64,000 bases of DNA from Membranipora membranacea. Its lineage: Eukaryota; Bryozoa; Gymnolaemata; Cheilostomatida; Membraniporidae. A program made the position numbers and the translations under genes. Position 1 is the stretch's first letter. The number at the start of each line of letters is the position of its first letter. The stretch lies in the NCBI GenBank assembly GCA_914767715.1, contig OU612065.1, forward strand, positions 3,224,001-3,288,000. The letters are read 5' to 3'. Below are positions 1 to 12,817 of the stretch, piece after piece. The notes beneath the pieces were generated by a model. The model had not been told where the DNA came from. It did no database searches and saw nothing but the letters and a program-made list of their open reading frames with translations.

Positions 1-1430
1 TCAGCCAATGTAACCCCTATACATAAAGAGGAGATTCTGAGACCCCTAACAATTATAGGCCTATCTCACTCACAAGTATCCCTTGTAAAATGATGGAACA
101 CATAGTGTTGCATTTCCTGAACAAGACACTTGATGACGTGCTCCACCATGGACAACATGGCTTCCGAAGAGGACTGTCATGCGAAACCCAACTGTGTGTC
201 ACCTATAATGACTTGGCAAAAGCAGCAGATGATGGACACACCACTCACGCCATAGTTATGGACTTCAAAAAAGCTATCGACAAAGTACCGCACCTGTTAC
301 TCCTTCAGAAACTAAAACAAATACCAGGAATAAACGCCCATCTCATACACTGGATTCGTGATTTTCTGTCTGACAGGAAACAATCTGTAGTACTCAAAAG
401 GAAGAGTTCCCAAATGTGCACGGTAACATCAGGGGTTCCGCAAGGATCAGTACTGGGCCCAACCCTGTTCCTGTGCTACATAAACGATCTACCAACTAGC
501 CTGACCTGCAAAGTCAGTCTCTATGCCGATGACACCCTGCTGTACCAAACTGTGGACGATCCCGAGGATGCCGCGAGGTTCCAAAAAAACATTGAGGCAG
601 TATATCACTGGTCAGAGAAGTGGAGAATGCCATTCAACGACAAGAAATGCCACGCGATCAACTTTGGCAATGCGAACCCCAAGCTTACATATATGCTTGG
701 TGACTCGCCTCTTGCCTGGACAGCCAGCACTAAATACCTGGGTGTGACCATTCAGTCAGACCTAAAATTTGACCAACACATCCAAAAAAAATGTGGAAAA
801 TCTAGGAAAATCCTAGGAGGCATCAAACATCTGATGTATAGCGCACCAAAGGAAGCCAAGCTACTGGCATACACAAGCCTATGTAGGCCAATCCTCGAAT
901 TCGCAGACACAGTATGGGACCCATCCACCAAAACAACAGCACAGAAGATAGAATTGGTGCAAAATGACGCCATCAGATTCATAGGTAACCTGAAGGGCCG
1001 TGGTACGAGTGTGACCGAAGCCAGGAATCAGCTAGAAATTGGGTCGCTGGAAGAAAGGCGGAAAAATCATTGGCTGTGTCTGCTCACCAGAGTTCTTCAG
1101 AACGAGAACCAACACCATGCCCTCTCTAAAGCATACGATGTAATCACCGAAGACAGGGAAAATGCTACAATGACCACCAGAGCAGCCGCCAGAGGTGAAC
1201 CTAACTCTGTGGCCACAAACAAAAGTGTTTACCACGCCAGTTTCCTGCCTCGGACAATCCGTGAGATGAGAGGGCAGAAAACCACCCAACCCTAAACAGC
1301 GCCATGCTGTTAAAACCACATTCCCTGGTCTAAACCCTGGTCTTAACATTTAGAGGCATCCCTAAACCGATTTCTTCGACAAATCAATAGGATGTGCTAC
1401 CTCATCTGAGGTAAGGAAACTGAGGTAAAG
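1..1430 (+). mobile_element. CR1/L2-like non-LTR retrotransposon, copy 1 (3' part, cut by window edge)
   Basis: This is the 3' portion of the LINE whose longer copy lies at 46994-51058. The open frame from 90 to 1295 encodes the fingers/palm and thumb of a reverse transcriptase: HGFRRG, FKKAIDKVPH, GVPQGSVLGP and the catalytic YADD (about residue 145). It ends at the same stop as copy 2. Compared with copy 2 it lacks one G near position 28 (ataaagagg against ataaaggagg), so the frame upstream of 90 is shifted. The conserved AFDKV motif reads AIDKV. Copy 1 keeps the frame through KKCGKSRKILGG, where copy 2 is broken. The 3' tail carries tandem tgaggtaaggaaac units (about 1408-1427) shared by all three copies. 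It is probably inactive; the upstream part lies outside the window. Confidence 0.9.
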
Positions 1431-2504
1431 AAGTTGGTGTGGGTTGGTCTTCTCCAGGCACCGACCATGCCTGCCAGGACACTGCTTGGGATTACCCCTC
1501 CTCCTCAGTCCAGGCCACTTGTATTTTGCCTGTATTAAGTATCAACCACCCAAAAATTGTATCCAAGTCACTTTCCCTCAATCAAGTAGTAGTCCTTGCC
1601 TTCAAGCTTGTCAAGACAGGCTACCTCCAAGCAAGCTCCAGTCCTTGCCTCAAGGAAGAAGTCTTTTGTGACTAAATTATTAATACTAATTATTATTAGA
1701 CTTAGTGACTAATTTCTGGCTACCCTCTCAGTGTCTCGTCCCTGCTCTCTGCGAGCAACCTGTAGTGTTTCAAAGCATTATCACCTCTTTTGGCCAAGTG
1801 GGGGAAGAGAGAGGATGACCAAAGCTGTTCCTTATTGGTTTACCGGTAAATGACCTGGAAATGTAAAACGATTCATGAGTTTTTAACGTTCCTGAAGTCA
1901 CGACGCTGATGTCGGCGCTAGGAGCTAAGAATCATCAGGTGAGACATCAGGTGAGGGATGATTGTTATGGATACATGTGGCATGCCAGGAGAGGGAAATC
2001 CACCATTGTGGACATTGGCAAAGGATACATGCATATGAATTGAGATTGGGGCAATCAACTAACTCCTTAGGAAGGAGAAGCCAGTTTATGTTTCATTTTA
2101 ATGTGAGGCAACATGTTACCAGTTACCACTGCTATCAGAGACAACATGTGAGGCGAGAGTTGTCAGAAAGCTTAGAATCGGCACTTCCACTAACATTGCT
2201 AACACAACGCCATGGTTTAACCTGCAGCTAAATGATAATGACAAAGTCACAAAAGATAGATTGATGTGTAGATGCAACTCAGTCGCGTCAAGGAAACAGA
2301 GCTTGTAAAAGATTGTAATTATTTGAGGCACCTTTACTTCCAGCTATGGTGTGTACTCAAAAAGAAGATGGAAGATCAGTATAGATAACCTGTGTTACTC
2401 TTCTGTGTATTTTGTTCTACCTAGTCACAGCTCCGGCTGCTGGAGACCGAGTTCAAAAGCATTCAGTAGATGAATAAAAGAATAGTTGTGTCGATGAGGG
2501 AATA
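1431..2504. other. Intergenic, no gene seen
   Basis: Short open frames (1439-1675, 1444-1671, 1962-2231) show no recognisable domain and overlap each other. Around 1984-2010 the words ggacattggcaaag and gatacatg resemble the arm of the foldback element at 52350-52516, so a decayed relative may lie here. Confidence 0.4.
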
Positions 2505-3360
2505 ATGTTGGGCCCAGTACTAAGCAATGTGGCACTTTGATATATCATCAAAACGCTGTCTACATCAAGGCGTTCACTTACAGGCGGATAGCAAGCCGGC
2601 TTGGGAGATCCCTCACATACGAAAGCTTTGTGGGCTGAAGATCAAACTTACAACTTGGGAAAACCCACCTACAGACTATCTCCACAATCGATCACATTGC
2701 ATGCTGTTGATAAGTGACAATCTCAACTCCCCATAAAAACTTAACATTGGTGTTAACCACACTCTGTTTGGTCAAATGCTTTGGCTTGCTTTTGTCAACT
2801 CTCTGACGGTGTGGCCATAAAATACGCTGATGACACCACATCTTTCCACCCACTAACAAAATTACCTACATCTATTACAAAAGATACAAGAATGGTAATA
2901 GAGTTCTAACCACCTGCTGTCAGACAGAAGTTGATCGGTGACTGCCACAAGTGGGCATCAACCAACAAACCAAATGTCCCAACATTGCTATAAAGAGATA
3001 TCAACAGTGACTGGAACGCCCATGGTGAACAGTTAACATTGGGTAGCGTGTGTCACCAAGGCTAAGCTTTCAGGTGTTAATCGCATTCTGATCTTGTCAC
3101 CTCAATCAAGAAAATCCACGGCTTACTGTAACTCGAACAATCAGTGGTAGATGAAGAACCTGCCTGCTACAAGTCATGCCTCACCTGCCCGATACCCTTT
3201 CTCGTCTGACCAGTTGAGAGCAAAACTTGAATAAAACCCCGAAGCTTTTCGAGTGATCAACATCAATACTCAGTCCGTATACCGTCTTCCAAACAATCAA
3301 TGTCGACTGCATATGACTAAGATATTAAAAGATCCGTACTGTAAAGAGAGTCTATAATTA
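2505..3360 (+). mobile_element. Decayed non-LTR reverse transcriptase relic
   Basis: A frame at about 2506-2541 reads MLGPVLSNVAL, like the VLGP motif of LINE RTs. A second frame at about 2812-2890 reads VAIKYADDTTSFHP, a clear catalytic YADD box. Stops and frameshifts interrupt it, and the distance between the two motifs (about 300 bp) is too long for an intact RT, so there is an insertion or rearrangement. Residual coding flavour (NNQCRLHMTKILKD) reaches about 3350. It is a different family from copy 1. Confidence 0.55.
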
Positions 3361-4883
3361 AATAAACAAACACAAATGGGAAGCGAGGATGAATTGTGAC
3401 AGAGCTCCTCGCAGAGGAACTCTCTGTTATCTCGGTGTGAAGAAATTCTCAAATAACGTTGACATTACAAGGGTTTATGATTTTGTGGCTCCATATCAAA
3501 TCAATAGGATTGGTTGATAAGGCACTGTATGTTACATATGCTACCTTATACATAGCAGAGTCGCTCTCCTCAACCTTTTCTAGATCTGTAATCAGGCACT
3601 TAGTTAATTATGTGAGGAGACAGCAGCACTCAAAGTCAGCCACAATCGCAATGAAATGGACTGACTATGTTTAACTTGGCAATGTTTTGTGTTGTGATTC
3701 TTTCTTTGTTGTTGACAAAACAGAAAACAGAGAAAACATTATTGTCGTTCAGTCCCAGGTTTTGCAGGAGGCCTGCGTTCATCGCTCTGCTGTGTCAGCG
3801 TTGCTCTGAACCTCTAATTTGGCAGGGAGTGAATCTTCTCTGTGCTACCAGCTTCTCATGCAAGGGTCATACACGATCGAGGCGGTGTTGTGAATTACCC
3901 ATCCTATTGCTTAGCGACAGTAGCTTGATCAGAATTTATTATATTTGTAGGTAATTTAGTTTAGACAACAGATGGGCACCAGAAACAATCAAGCTCATAC
4001 GGCAAGTCAGATCCTGTATGGTTCTGTAAACCATTCTGATCCTAGTACACAAAACGGAATACCTGGTGCTCAACCTGCTCAAAAGTAGGTGAAAATTGAA
4101 TTTTCCGTTGTTAAATAGAGACATTTTATATTTGTAAGATAATAGAGCGATTCACATTAGCTGAAAATCTAGAAGACTCTAGGTCTTGCGACAAGTTGCA
4201 ACAGTTCTGCAATTCTGTACTGCTCTTATCATAGCAGTCTTGTGTTTCAATAGCTCTGCAAGGCCAATCTCAGAAGTCTGGTAATTTCAGACATCTGAAC
4301 GTCTATCAAGACAATTTTAGCCGGGTATCTTACAAAAGTCTATTATGAACCGTTAGGTTTGACTGATGTATGGTTTTGGCTGATTTTTGATGTGCAACTC
4401 ATATATCATAAAGCATACAAAAGAGGAATTAACACTAACAGGTCTTTGTTTTCTCCTGTAAAATTAAATGCATGTTAGCCATTTGAAATTTGGATTTAGA
4501 AATGTAGGGATGGATGACAATCTAAATGGCATCAAAAGGCTACTAAAATGATCCACATATTTGGTCACAAAGTCATATGGTTCACAAGTTATTATTTATG
4601 CTAACAGTAACTAAAATCGCTACATCCTCAAGCATTGCAAAGAAATGGGTGGTCATAAATAAAAATGGAAAAATGCTCCCGTCTCATCTACTAGCGTTCC
4701 ATGAAATGGTATTATATGGTATGGTTTCTACAGTGAGGCGTGTGATCTAGTTCTAGACTAAAATGTTTCATTAGTACCGCCTAGTGTTTACAAACTTCAT
4801 TCATTCATTCAAATACTTTGTTTACACATAGCATTATTTTACTCTTTTTAATCAGCATCAGTTACCCAAGCGCTGGTGGTAAT
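3361..4883. other. Upstream region of the STARD3-like gene
   Basis: No coding exon was recognised. A good 3' splice site (tttttaatcag, ending at about 4858) lies just before the STARD3-like ATG, suggesting a 5'UTR intron whose first exon lies further upstream. An imperfect inverted repeat (acagagctcctcgcagaggaa and its partner) sits near 3398-3430. Confidence 0.35.
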
Positions 4884-7800
4884 ATGGAGGGAGAGCCTAT
4901 ATCACCTCTGCGACGAACCTTCTGTCTCATAGTACTATTTGATCTTATTATCACTGTTATTTTATGGCTCATTTTCACAGAGGTAAGCTTATTATAGAAT
5001 CACTGATTTTTCTGTTTTTATTGATGAGGAAGTTGATAGAATGTAGGCATATCAAGATCATTATGCCCTGAACTTTGCCTCTTGACCTCGGAATAAAACT
5101 AAGTTATCACATGACAAGCATAATAACATACACTGCATTATGAAAACCATGTGCCATGTGCAGCTACCAACAGCAACTCACTATATTTATATTGAAGTGT
5201 TGTTAGCCCCTGGCTTTATTGTATCTTAGGCTATCCGACTTATCATTTGATGAGCTAGATACAGATGTTGACCTTTTATCTATGGTCAATGTAAGATCCC
5301 TGGTAAGATAAGCTCGACACTTATAACATAAACTGTGATCTTGTTGGCTCTCCTTGATTTACTCAAGAAATGAGTGCCGGTTAATTAGTAGTATTTTACT
5401 GCTCTTTTCATCAGAGATCAAAATCCCCCCACATATCGATTTGCATAACACATTTTAAATCACATTCATTTTCACTTCAGGTGAAAGCTGAAGGGGACTC
5501 ACTCAAAGCATTCGAAGATCAAGTCATTGAATATAAATTTAAATCTTCCCTGTTTGATACTGTGGTATGTATCTTGCAAAGTCCAAGCATTCATATCTAT
5601 TGACACTGTTAATGTTAACACTGTTAACACTGACACTGTTAGCTGTTAACAAAAAGGACATGTTTATATACCTAAATGATAAAGTTATGAATGATGGGGC
5701 TCAAGTTGGAGGGCTTGTATTATAATATTGCCTCCCAAGACTAATAGGCTTCATTTTCATGTGTATCATGTATATACTGCGACCTCACAGTATTGTAACT
5801 GATACAATTTGAGCCATGTAGACTCTGTGTATGAATCATGTTGCTGTACATGGCCTGACAATGTTGTTGTGTTTTAGATGTTGTCAGCATTCAGATTTGT
5901 TGCTCTGATTTTACCATATGCTCTGCTCAGATCAAATCTTCCTTGGTGGGTAGCGGTGAGTACCATATCATATTTCAGCTGAGATTGTTATTTAAGCGGA
6001 TAGTAAATATTCTTATTCATAACTCTATGGTGTCATAAATTCTGAAGAAGAATTTTAATGATATGATGACAGATACAGCGCGACTCTTTGTCATTTCAAA
6101 TTTGACTAATTTATGTTATTTCATTTTGTTCGCAGATAACAACCTTTATTACCTGTGTCATGATGATCTGCAAGTGTATTTTATATGATGTAAGTAAGTA
6201 AAAGCGTAGCTATTTATTTTGGGTTTTAGCTCAATTAACATGTAAGGAGCGCCAAGATGAGTGTCCAAGAGAGACCTTGTACTATTGCTCACTCAAGGGT
6301 AGAGCTCTATCCAACTCATCAATCTCCTACCAGCACCTCATCAAACTCAAGGACAAATTTTCATATTCGTCAGTTGCTGTGTGTTTATGACTTTGAATCC
6401 CTTTGTGAAATAAACCCTAGTTGGTCTACACTCTACAGATGACCACGATGAGCATAATGTAGCTGCTAACCTATTGGTTTCAGACTCACTTGTTTTTCCT
6501 GACTCTATTTTCTTTTCTTATTTTTAGTATGACAAATCAATTACAGGCCTAGAAATATTAGATTATATTTTACTTATTGCGGCAGTTGTGCTCTCTTGGG
6601 TTGAGACCTGGTTTATGGACTTGAAAGTTCTCCCACAGGAAAGAAAAGAACGAGATCGCAGTAAGTACATGAATGCCTGTACATACAAAATGAGTTGTAA
6701 ACACTGTTGCTGGGGCAACCATACTTACTTGTAAGATTGATACCAAAATAATAACATATTGTAACATATCTTGAGAATGTGTCGCTACTGTAAGTACTAC
6801 ATAGCAATTTCTGAATTTAAACCCAATGATGCAGGTCAGAGACGGGTAGGTAATTCATCATTAAAAATAGGGCATAATGGGCAGGATATTGACATTTCAG
6901 GCGATATATCACATTTTTCAGCCCAATAGTTTGGTGAATAATTGATAGCGTGAATTCTTCTTTCCTTGTAAGTGGTTACGTACATCAGAAGTCTGTGTTA
7001 CTTCTATGGAGTTATTATAATAAAATAACTCTATGGTCACCTCGCTGGTCAAAAAGTTTTGTTATGCCACTCAATGGTTAGCCAAACCCCCATCAATGCT
7101 GAGAAAATAATATTGCTGTAAAATTAATAAGAAATCTGCTATAGTTATAGAGGGTTGAAAGTGTATGACTTCCTGTTTAATGATATGATATTATAGTTGC
7201 AGCTGCTCAGAGAGCCGCCCAAGAGTATTCTGAGAATTCTCCTCTTTTATCGAGATTTCTAAGACCAGCTAGAACAGAAGAATCTTATTATTCTCCACAA
7301 CATTCGGACGATGACTCTCTGCATGGTAGGCTTCATTATATTGTTATTGTGTACAAATATTTCTGCCCCAATTAAGTTGTGGCATCCGATGTTACTCATG
7401 CTCCCCTAATACGCACAAAATTCTGACGGGAGCGGGAGTTGGGAAATCAATAGTTGTACAGCTTATGATTAGTGGACAACCTTTGGAATACTCTTAAATT
7501 AGTTGTTGGCCATAACTGAAATTGTATCACTTTTTGACAAGAGAGAATTTTTTTGCGGAGACCTGTTAAGGTTATGATACCAGCGTTGACCGATTTGGAC
7601 ATTTTATATACCGTTGGAAAGCTGCTGAGCTACTGATCGCTACTAGCTCATAAAAAACGTGATTGGATGACGTTGCGTCATTTTATCGGAGAAATGAGGC
7701 CAAACAGGCTGTTTTTAGCAAAGTGGATGGCTGGATGGTGGATGACATTGTTTGCTAGAAAGTTCAAAACAGGTTACATCCATTCTTAAAGACCTAGTTC

Positions 7801-10800
7801 ATCCTTATTTTAGGTTGAACATAATATTTGAGGAGCCCAAAGTGGCTTTTTACGTCACGTCATAATGCGTGTGGTTTTTTAACTTTGATGATATAATGCG
7901 AAAGTTTAAGCAACGATTTGAGACAGTTCGAATGAAAAAGGGCCAAATTTTTTGCTTTTTTCCACTATATTGCTGTTTAAATGACACACACCACAAATTT
8001 CAGCAGTATATCAAATGTATCAATATCAGCATAGACCATCAAAGGTAGATACATTTTGCGCTATTTATCGATAACGTCAAACATGCTGTCAAAAGGTCCA
8101 GCACTAAGGCCAGACAAATTCTTTTTGAAAATTCTCACATACGAAGCCGCTTTGATTAAGCATAGTGCAAACAGGAAATGCCAACAGAATATGACACTAT
8201 GTATTAGTCTTCCTCGAATTAGTCTACCACAGAAAGCCAAAAACAGCTTTTTAAGGGGTTTTGGGCATTTTGTGGTAGACTAATTTGAGGAAGACTAATA
8301 CATTATGCCATATTCTGTTGTCATTTACTGTTTCTAATATGGTTTATCAAAGCAGCTTCGTATGTGAGACTTTTCAAAAAAGAATTTGTCTGGTCTTAGT
8401 GCTGGTCCTTTTGACAGCATGTCTGACGTGATGGAAAAATGATGCAAAATGTATCTACATTCGATGGTCTATGCTGATATTGATACATTTGATATACTGC
8501 TAAAATTTGTGGTGTGTGTCATTTAAACAGCAATATAGTGGAACAAAGCAAAAGATTTGGCCCTTTTTTATTCGAACTGTCTCAAATCGTTGCTTAAACT
8601 TTCGCATTATATCATCAAAGTTAAAAAACCACATGCATTATGACGTGACGTTAAAAGCCACTTTGGGCTCATCAAATATTATTTTCAATCTAAAATTAGG
8701 ATGATCTAGGTCTTTAAGAATGAATGTAACCTGTTTTGAACTTTCTAGCAATCAATGTAGCGCAGCCATCCACTTTGCTAAAAACAGCCTGTTTGGCCTC
8801 ATTTCTCCGATAAAATGACGCAACGTCATCAAATCACGTTTTTAATGAGCTATTAGCGATCAGTAGCTCAGCAGCTTTACAAAGGTATATAAAATGTCTA
8901 AATCGGTCAACGCTGGTATCATAACCTTAATGCCTACCCTACGCCACTGCGCAACTCAGTTTCAAATATAGCCATGGAAAGCCACCATTGATCATGTCAC
9001 ACTATTGTAATCCTAACCAATTTGAAAACTTGAAAAGTAAAATGTAATGTATTGTGGAGGCGTTAAAATGAGCGATATCTACCTTCTAGAGTAGTCATCC
9101 TTTATTCTATATAATATAGATATTTTTTGCACTTTTGTATGAATTAAGACGGAATCTCTCGATAGTGTGAGATGTCTCCTCTCCCACATGTACACCAAGG
9201 AAAACTTCTCTGTGTACATGTGAACAATAAATTTGTTAGCCTGATCTGTGATATGGTGCACGGAGTTAGCCATGTATGCGATATTATATACATGGCCTCT
9301 CATGTGATATATGATCCCATGTATTCCTTTTGTAGACTCGGATGATGACAATAAAAGTTTTCATTCGGCCATAGCAGGACGAAATCATAGTAGATCACAG
9401 AGTATAACCAGTAGTATGTCACAGGTGAGATTACAAAACCTTATTACCAAAACCATACAATCAACTCAATCATGGTCTGCTAATAATAACCTGCTTCTGA
9501 ATGCTGACAAGACGGAGATTATGAACTCATCCCTGAGTCATCATTACACCTATGATAACCAGTTACATATAGATGATTATTTTTTAACACCAAGCCCTTG
9601 CACAAAGTTTTTGGGAATATTAATAGATAACAAGCTTTCTTTTAACAATCATGTCGATAATTTAGTCATTAAGTGCAACTCGAGGCTATTTTTAATGAGG
9701 AAGTTGAGAACAATAGGTCTAAGTAATGAAGGGCTTAAATTATTTTACACTGCAAACATTCGATCAGTAGTGTGCTATGGTGCCCCTGCTTGGTTCACGT
9801 TCCTATCTAACCACAACAAAGATCAGTTGGAACGAATTCAGCGATCAGATACACGAATAATCTACCCTGACGCTGAATATGACGAGAGGCCCACACTTTT
9901 AATCATTCCTCGTTTAATTGATTTTATGTTTGATCTTTCCTTTTCTCATTTTACAAAAATAATGGGTAGCAAGTCTCATCCACACTACCACAGACTGATT
10001 TTTAACTCTGCAACCAGGACATCCTCTCGGGCCAGCCAAACATTCCGCCCTATCCGATGCCGTACTGCTAAACGGTCTTATAGCTTTTTTAACTACTTCA
10101 TGACATATTACGATAATGGTTTCATTTATAAAGAGTAGATAATTGCCATTTTTTAGTAACCATCTTAACCAGCTGTTATGCATTCAGTTTTGTCTCCTCA
10201 GAGATATTGTTATGCACCATACATCAAAGTCAAAGTCATTACTATTTACGCTTATAGTTATTATTTTTTCACATTGTTGAATGCGATCACTTTGTAGGAG
10301 AAAATTTTACTTTTTTCATGTGTGTTCCTGTCAAGTAAGAATGAAAGGGCAAAATCTGCAAGTTATTTTGGTGCTACGGTTGGTATTTTAATATTTGATG
10401 GTCTGATTGTACTGTAAATTAACATTGTTTTCTTCAAACATAGACAACACATTATAAGTCAATGATCGAGCAAGCTCAGTCTGAAGCTATTGAGTTACTG
10501 GAGTCAGAGAACTGGAAGAAGGAAGCTGGTGTAGATGAGATAGAAGGCATAGTTTATACCAAAACTACTAAAACTCACGGAAAAGTTTTCAAACTTGTGG
10601 TAAGAGTTAGACCTTATGTTTCCCACAGAATGATTAACAGTGGTTACCTCTGATAATCCATGTTACATAATAATCAATTGCGAATTATCTCCTTGATTTT
10701 AGAGTACTTATACCTTGTCATATACTGATAGTGGTATTTCATTATCAGCCATCAGGTATTGTGGCTGGTAATGGGTAGCAGCTGTTTCCACAAGACAGCG

Positions 10801-12170
10801 TCAGTGTTATACTGTTTTCGAGTTCAAGTTTGATAATTTGAACTTGTAGTCAATAAACTGAGGGATTTATTCCCAGTTAACCTACTCACTGTTCGACATG
10901 TGACAGCGAAACTTCATAAACAAGTCAATGAACAGAAATTGAGTTGAATATTGTCAATTTCAGGCTGAACTGGATATAGATGCTCTGACATTATTTCGAG
11001 ACTTGGTAGACAATGCTGAGGCAATGCCCCAATGGAACCCTACTGTATTAGAATGTAAAACACTGGAACACGTGGACGACAATACAGATATATCATATAA
11101 CATAGCAGCAGAAGGAGCTGGCGGTATGGTATCATGTCGGTGAGTGATATATATTGTCTACTAGATGTTTGTGATGAATGGATCAACAATGAACTCCCTT
11201 CATTGGAGCCATGAGCATATGGGGCCTATTCCATTATCATACTTCACATTATAATCTGTCTGCATTAGTCACGGGACTTCACTAGTCATACCACATAGTT
11301 AGCTTATAACCGCACAACCCTCTTGAGTGGTAAACTTCTACAAACTGTGAACTCCGTTACCGGTGTAAAAGTTCACATTGACATAATTGGAAATTGTAAA
11401 CAAATTTCAGGGATTTATCTGCCCTTGATACTGTCCTGCATTTTGAGAAAGTTTTGTGAAACCTTAAATTGAATTAAATTGCAGTGATTTTGTGTATATA
11501 CGGCATTGGGAGCAGAACAACGGGAGGTATATAACATGCTCAGTGTCTGTAGAACACCCTGGTATGCCACCTCAGTCTAAATATGTGAGAGGAGTACAAG
11601 GTCCTACACTTATACGACTCATTGACATTGAGAACAATAGGCTCAAGTGGGAATGGTTGCTCAACACAAACCTCAAGGTGAGAGTAATCTCCTGTTGGTA
11701 GATGGTGCTAACAATATGAATGATGTCTTGACCTTCTCACCCTCAGCACTTGATCATTGTTGTTCTTCATGAGGGGAATATGAGGTAACAGTAGTGATGC
11801 TGTCAATGATTACTGATGTCTGTAGGTAGACAGTCACCTCACCTTTTAAGCGCTGTAAAGGGTAGTTATTTAATCTCTTGGCAAAGGCAACCATAGCTTG
11901 CTGTTTTTGTGTCTTTCATATGATTCCATAAGTTTCTCAGGGTCCTGTATAGAATTTGCATTGGTCAATTGGAAAGTATTAAGTTTATTATTCAAGGTGT
12001 GTTGGAAATGAAATATTTTACCATAATAGATTTATATAATAATTTATTTTGTTATCTAGGGCTGGTTACCACAGTATCTCATAGACCAGGCACTCTCCGG
12101 GGTACTGCTGGCTTACTTAGCTAATCTTAGAAAACATGCAGATGAATTAAAACCAGTTCTCCCAGTGTGA
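4884..12170 (+). CDS. STARD3: StAR-related lipid transfer protein 3-like (MENTAL + START)
   Basis: Eleven coding exons can be joined in frame: 4884-4982, 5481-5564, 5878-5955, 6136-6189, 6528-6660, 7203-7325, 9336-9424, 10444-10599, 10964-11139, 11485-11677, 12060-12170. They give about 431 aa (human STARD3 is 445). Residues 1-149 are a MENTAL domain with four hydrophobic spans, starting ISPLRRTFCLIVLFDLI and ending WVETWFMDLKVLPQE. The linker (150-220) is acidic and serine-rich and carries a phospho-FFAT-like SYYSPQH. Residues 221-431 are a START domain (SRDFV-type motif, KYVRG, WLLNTNLKGWLPQYL). By family knowledge it anchors in late endosomes, binds VAP proteins on the ER and moves sterol. 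The salt-bridge acid of StAR/STARD3 appears to be Asn here. Introns carry a 1.37-kb foldback and an RT relic. STARD3NL-type proteins lack START, so they are excluded. Confidence 0.93.
5605..5655 (+). repeat. Short tandem repeat of gttaacactg
   Basis: Imperfect tandem copies of a gttaacactg/acactgtta unit lie in intron 2 of the STARD3-like gene. No function is apparent. Confidence 0.6.
7566..8930. mobile_element. Giant intronic foldback (inverted repeat) element
   Basis: Two arms of about 670 bp face each other with almost no spacer (centre near 8248). The left end ttaaggttatgataccagcg (7566) is mirrored by cgctggtatcataaccttaa (ending 8930). Further mirrored words include gcaaagtggatggctg/agccatccactttgc, gaacttt/aaagttc blocks and gtctaccaca/tgtggtagac by the centre. 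Both ends finish in TTAA, which would fit a piggyBac-type target site, but TTAA is itself palindromic so this proves nothing. No transposase was seen; the ORFs inside are arm readings. It lies in the intron between STARD3-like exons 6 and 7 and would fold into a very long RNA hairpin. Confidence 0.88.
9425..10138 (+). mobile_element. 5'-truncated non-LTR reverse transcriptase relic fused to an exon edge
   Basis: Starting within a few bases of the exon-7 donor of the STARD3-like gene, the frame continues open for about 237 residues. It reads as the RT C-terminal (thumb/connection) part of a LINE: NNLLLNADKTEIM, KFLGILIDNKLSFNNHVDNL, RSVVCYGAPAWF and LERIQRSDTRIIY. It has no catalytic YADD, so it is 5'-truncated. 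The family differs from the CR1/L2-like copies in this window. The frame ends at the stop at 10136-10138. Confidence 0.82.
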
Positions 12171-12430
12171 CTTCTAGAACATGCTACGCAAAAGAACATT
12201 GATTGACCAGCCTTATCATCTACTGCCATCCAGATCCTTCATAATAGGTGCAAGTTGGTCATTTTTTATACGGTGTAGGAGTTATCACCGCAGCATAGTG
12301 CTGCATATTCCACCGCTAGCTCTATCAATTTATGTTATGTTGTACGAGCACAGATATTCCTTTGTTTTTATGTTGGCCAAAAATTTCCATTGATATCTAA
12401 AATTGCTCGGTTCGTCCTTTTGTTTAGTAA

Positions 12431-12436
12431 AATAAA
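12431..12436 (+). terminator. Poly(A) signal of the STARD3-like gene
   Basis: AATAAA lies about 260 bp after the stop codon, in an AT-rich 3' flank. Confidence 0.6.
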
Positions 12437-12785
12437 GTTGTCATAATTTTATGTATTGATGTTATATGCAATATTTTATTGCTTTTGCTTGAATAGCCTT
12501 TGACAAACATGTTGATTATCTGCTCATTTTTAAAGACTGTCATAATGCAGTCAGCCAAATTCGAAAACTATACTATTTATTTCATTAGCAATTCTTCAAG
12601 TCAACTAAGCTGTCTGCATATGAACATAAAGTGGAATCCTCAATTGAGGAAACAGTTCACAAACTTGGATGAGTGCAGCGCCCTCAATTAATCAGTGGAC
12701 AATGATGTTCCACTGCCATAGTTGCATGATCGAAAAATTTTAATCATTTTTACTTATGCATATTATTTTAATGCTAGCACATACA

Positions 12786-12817
12786 ATCACAGAGTAAGGA
12801 TATCCTTACTCTGTGAT
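12786..12817. repeat. 32-bp perfect palindrome, dispersed family
   Basis: The unit is atcacagagtaaggat and its exact reverse complement, with no spacer. It recurs at 13245-13280 and, diverged, at about 30634-30664. It may be a minimal TIR-only element. Confidence 0.8.

Noticed and set aside
1439-2331. Several overlapping short ORFs after LINE copy 1
   Set aside because: They have no domain, no splice context and conflicting frames; probably chance.
8056-8704. ORFs inside the foldback
   Set aside because: They read through mirrored arms and have no recognisable domain.
9914-10183. Minus-strand open frame opposite the RT relic
   Set aside because: It is a shadow of the coding-like RT sequence on the plus strand.
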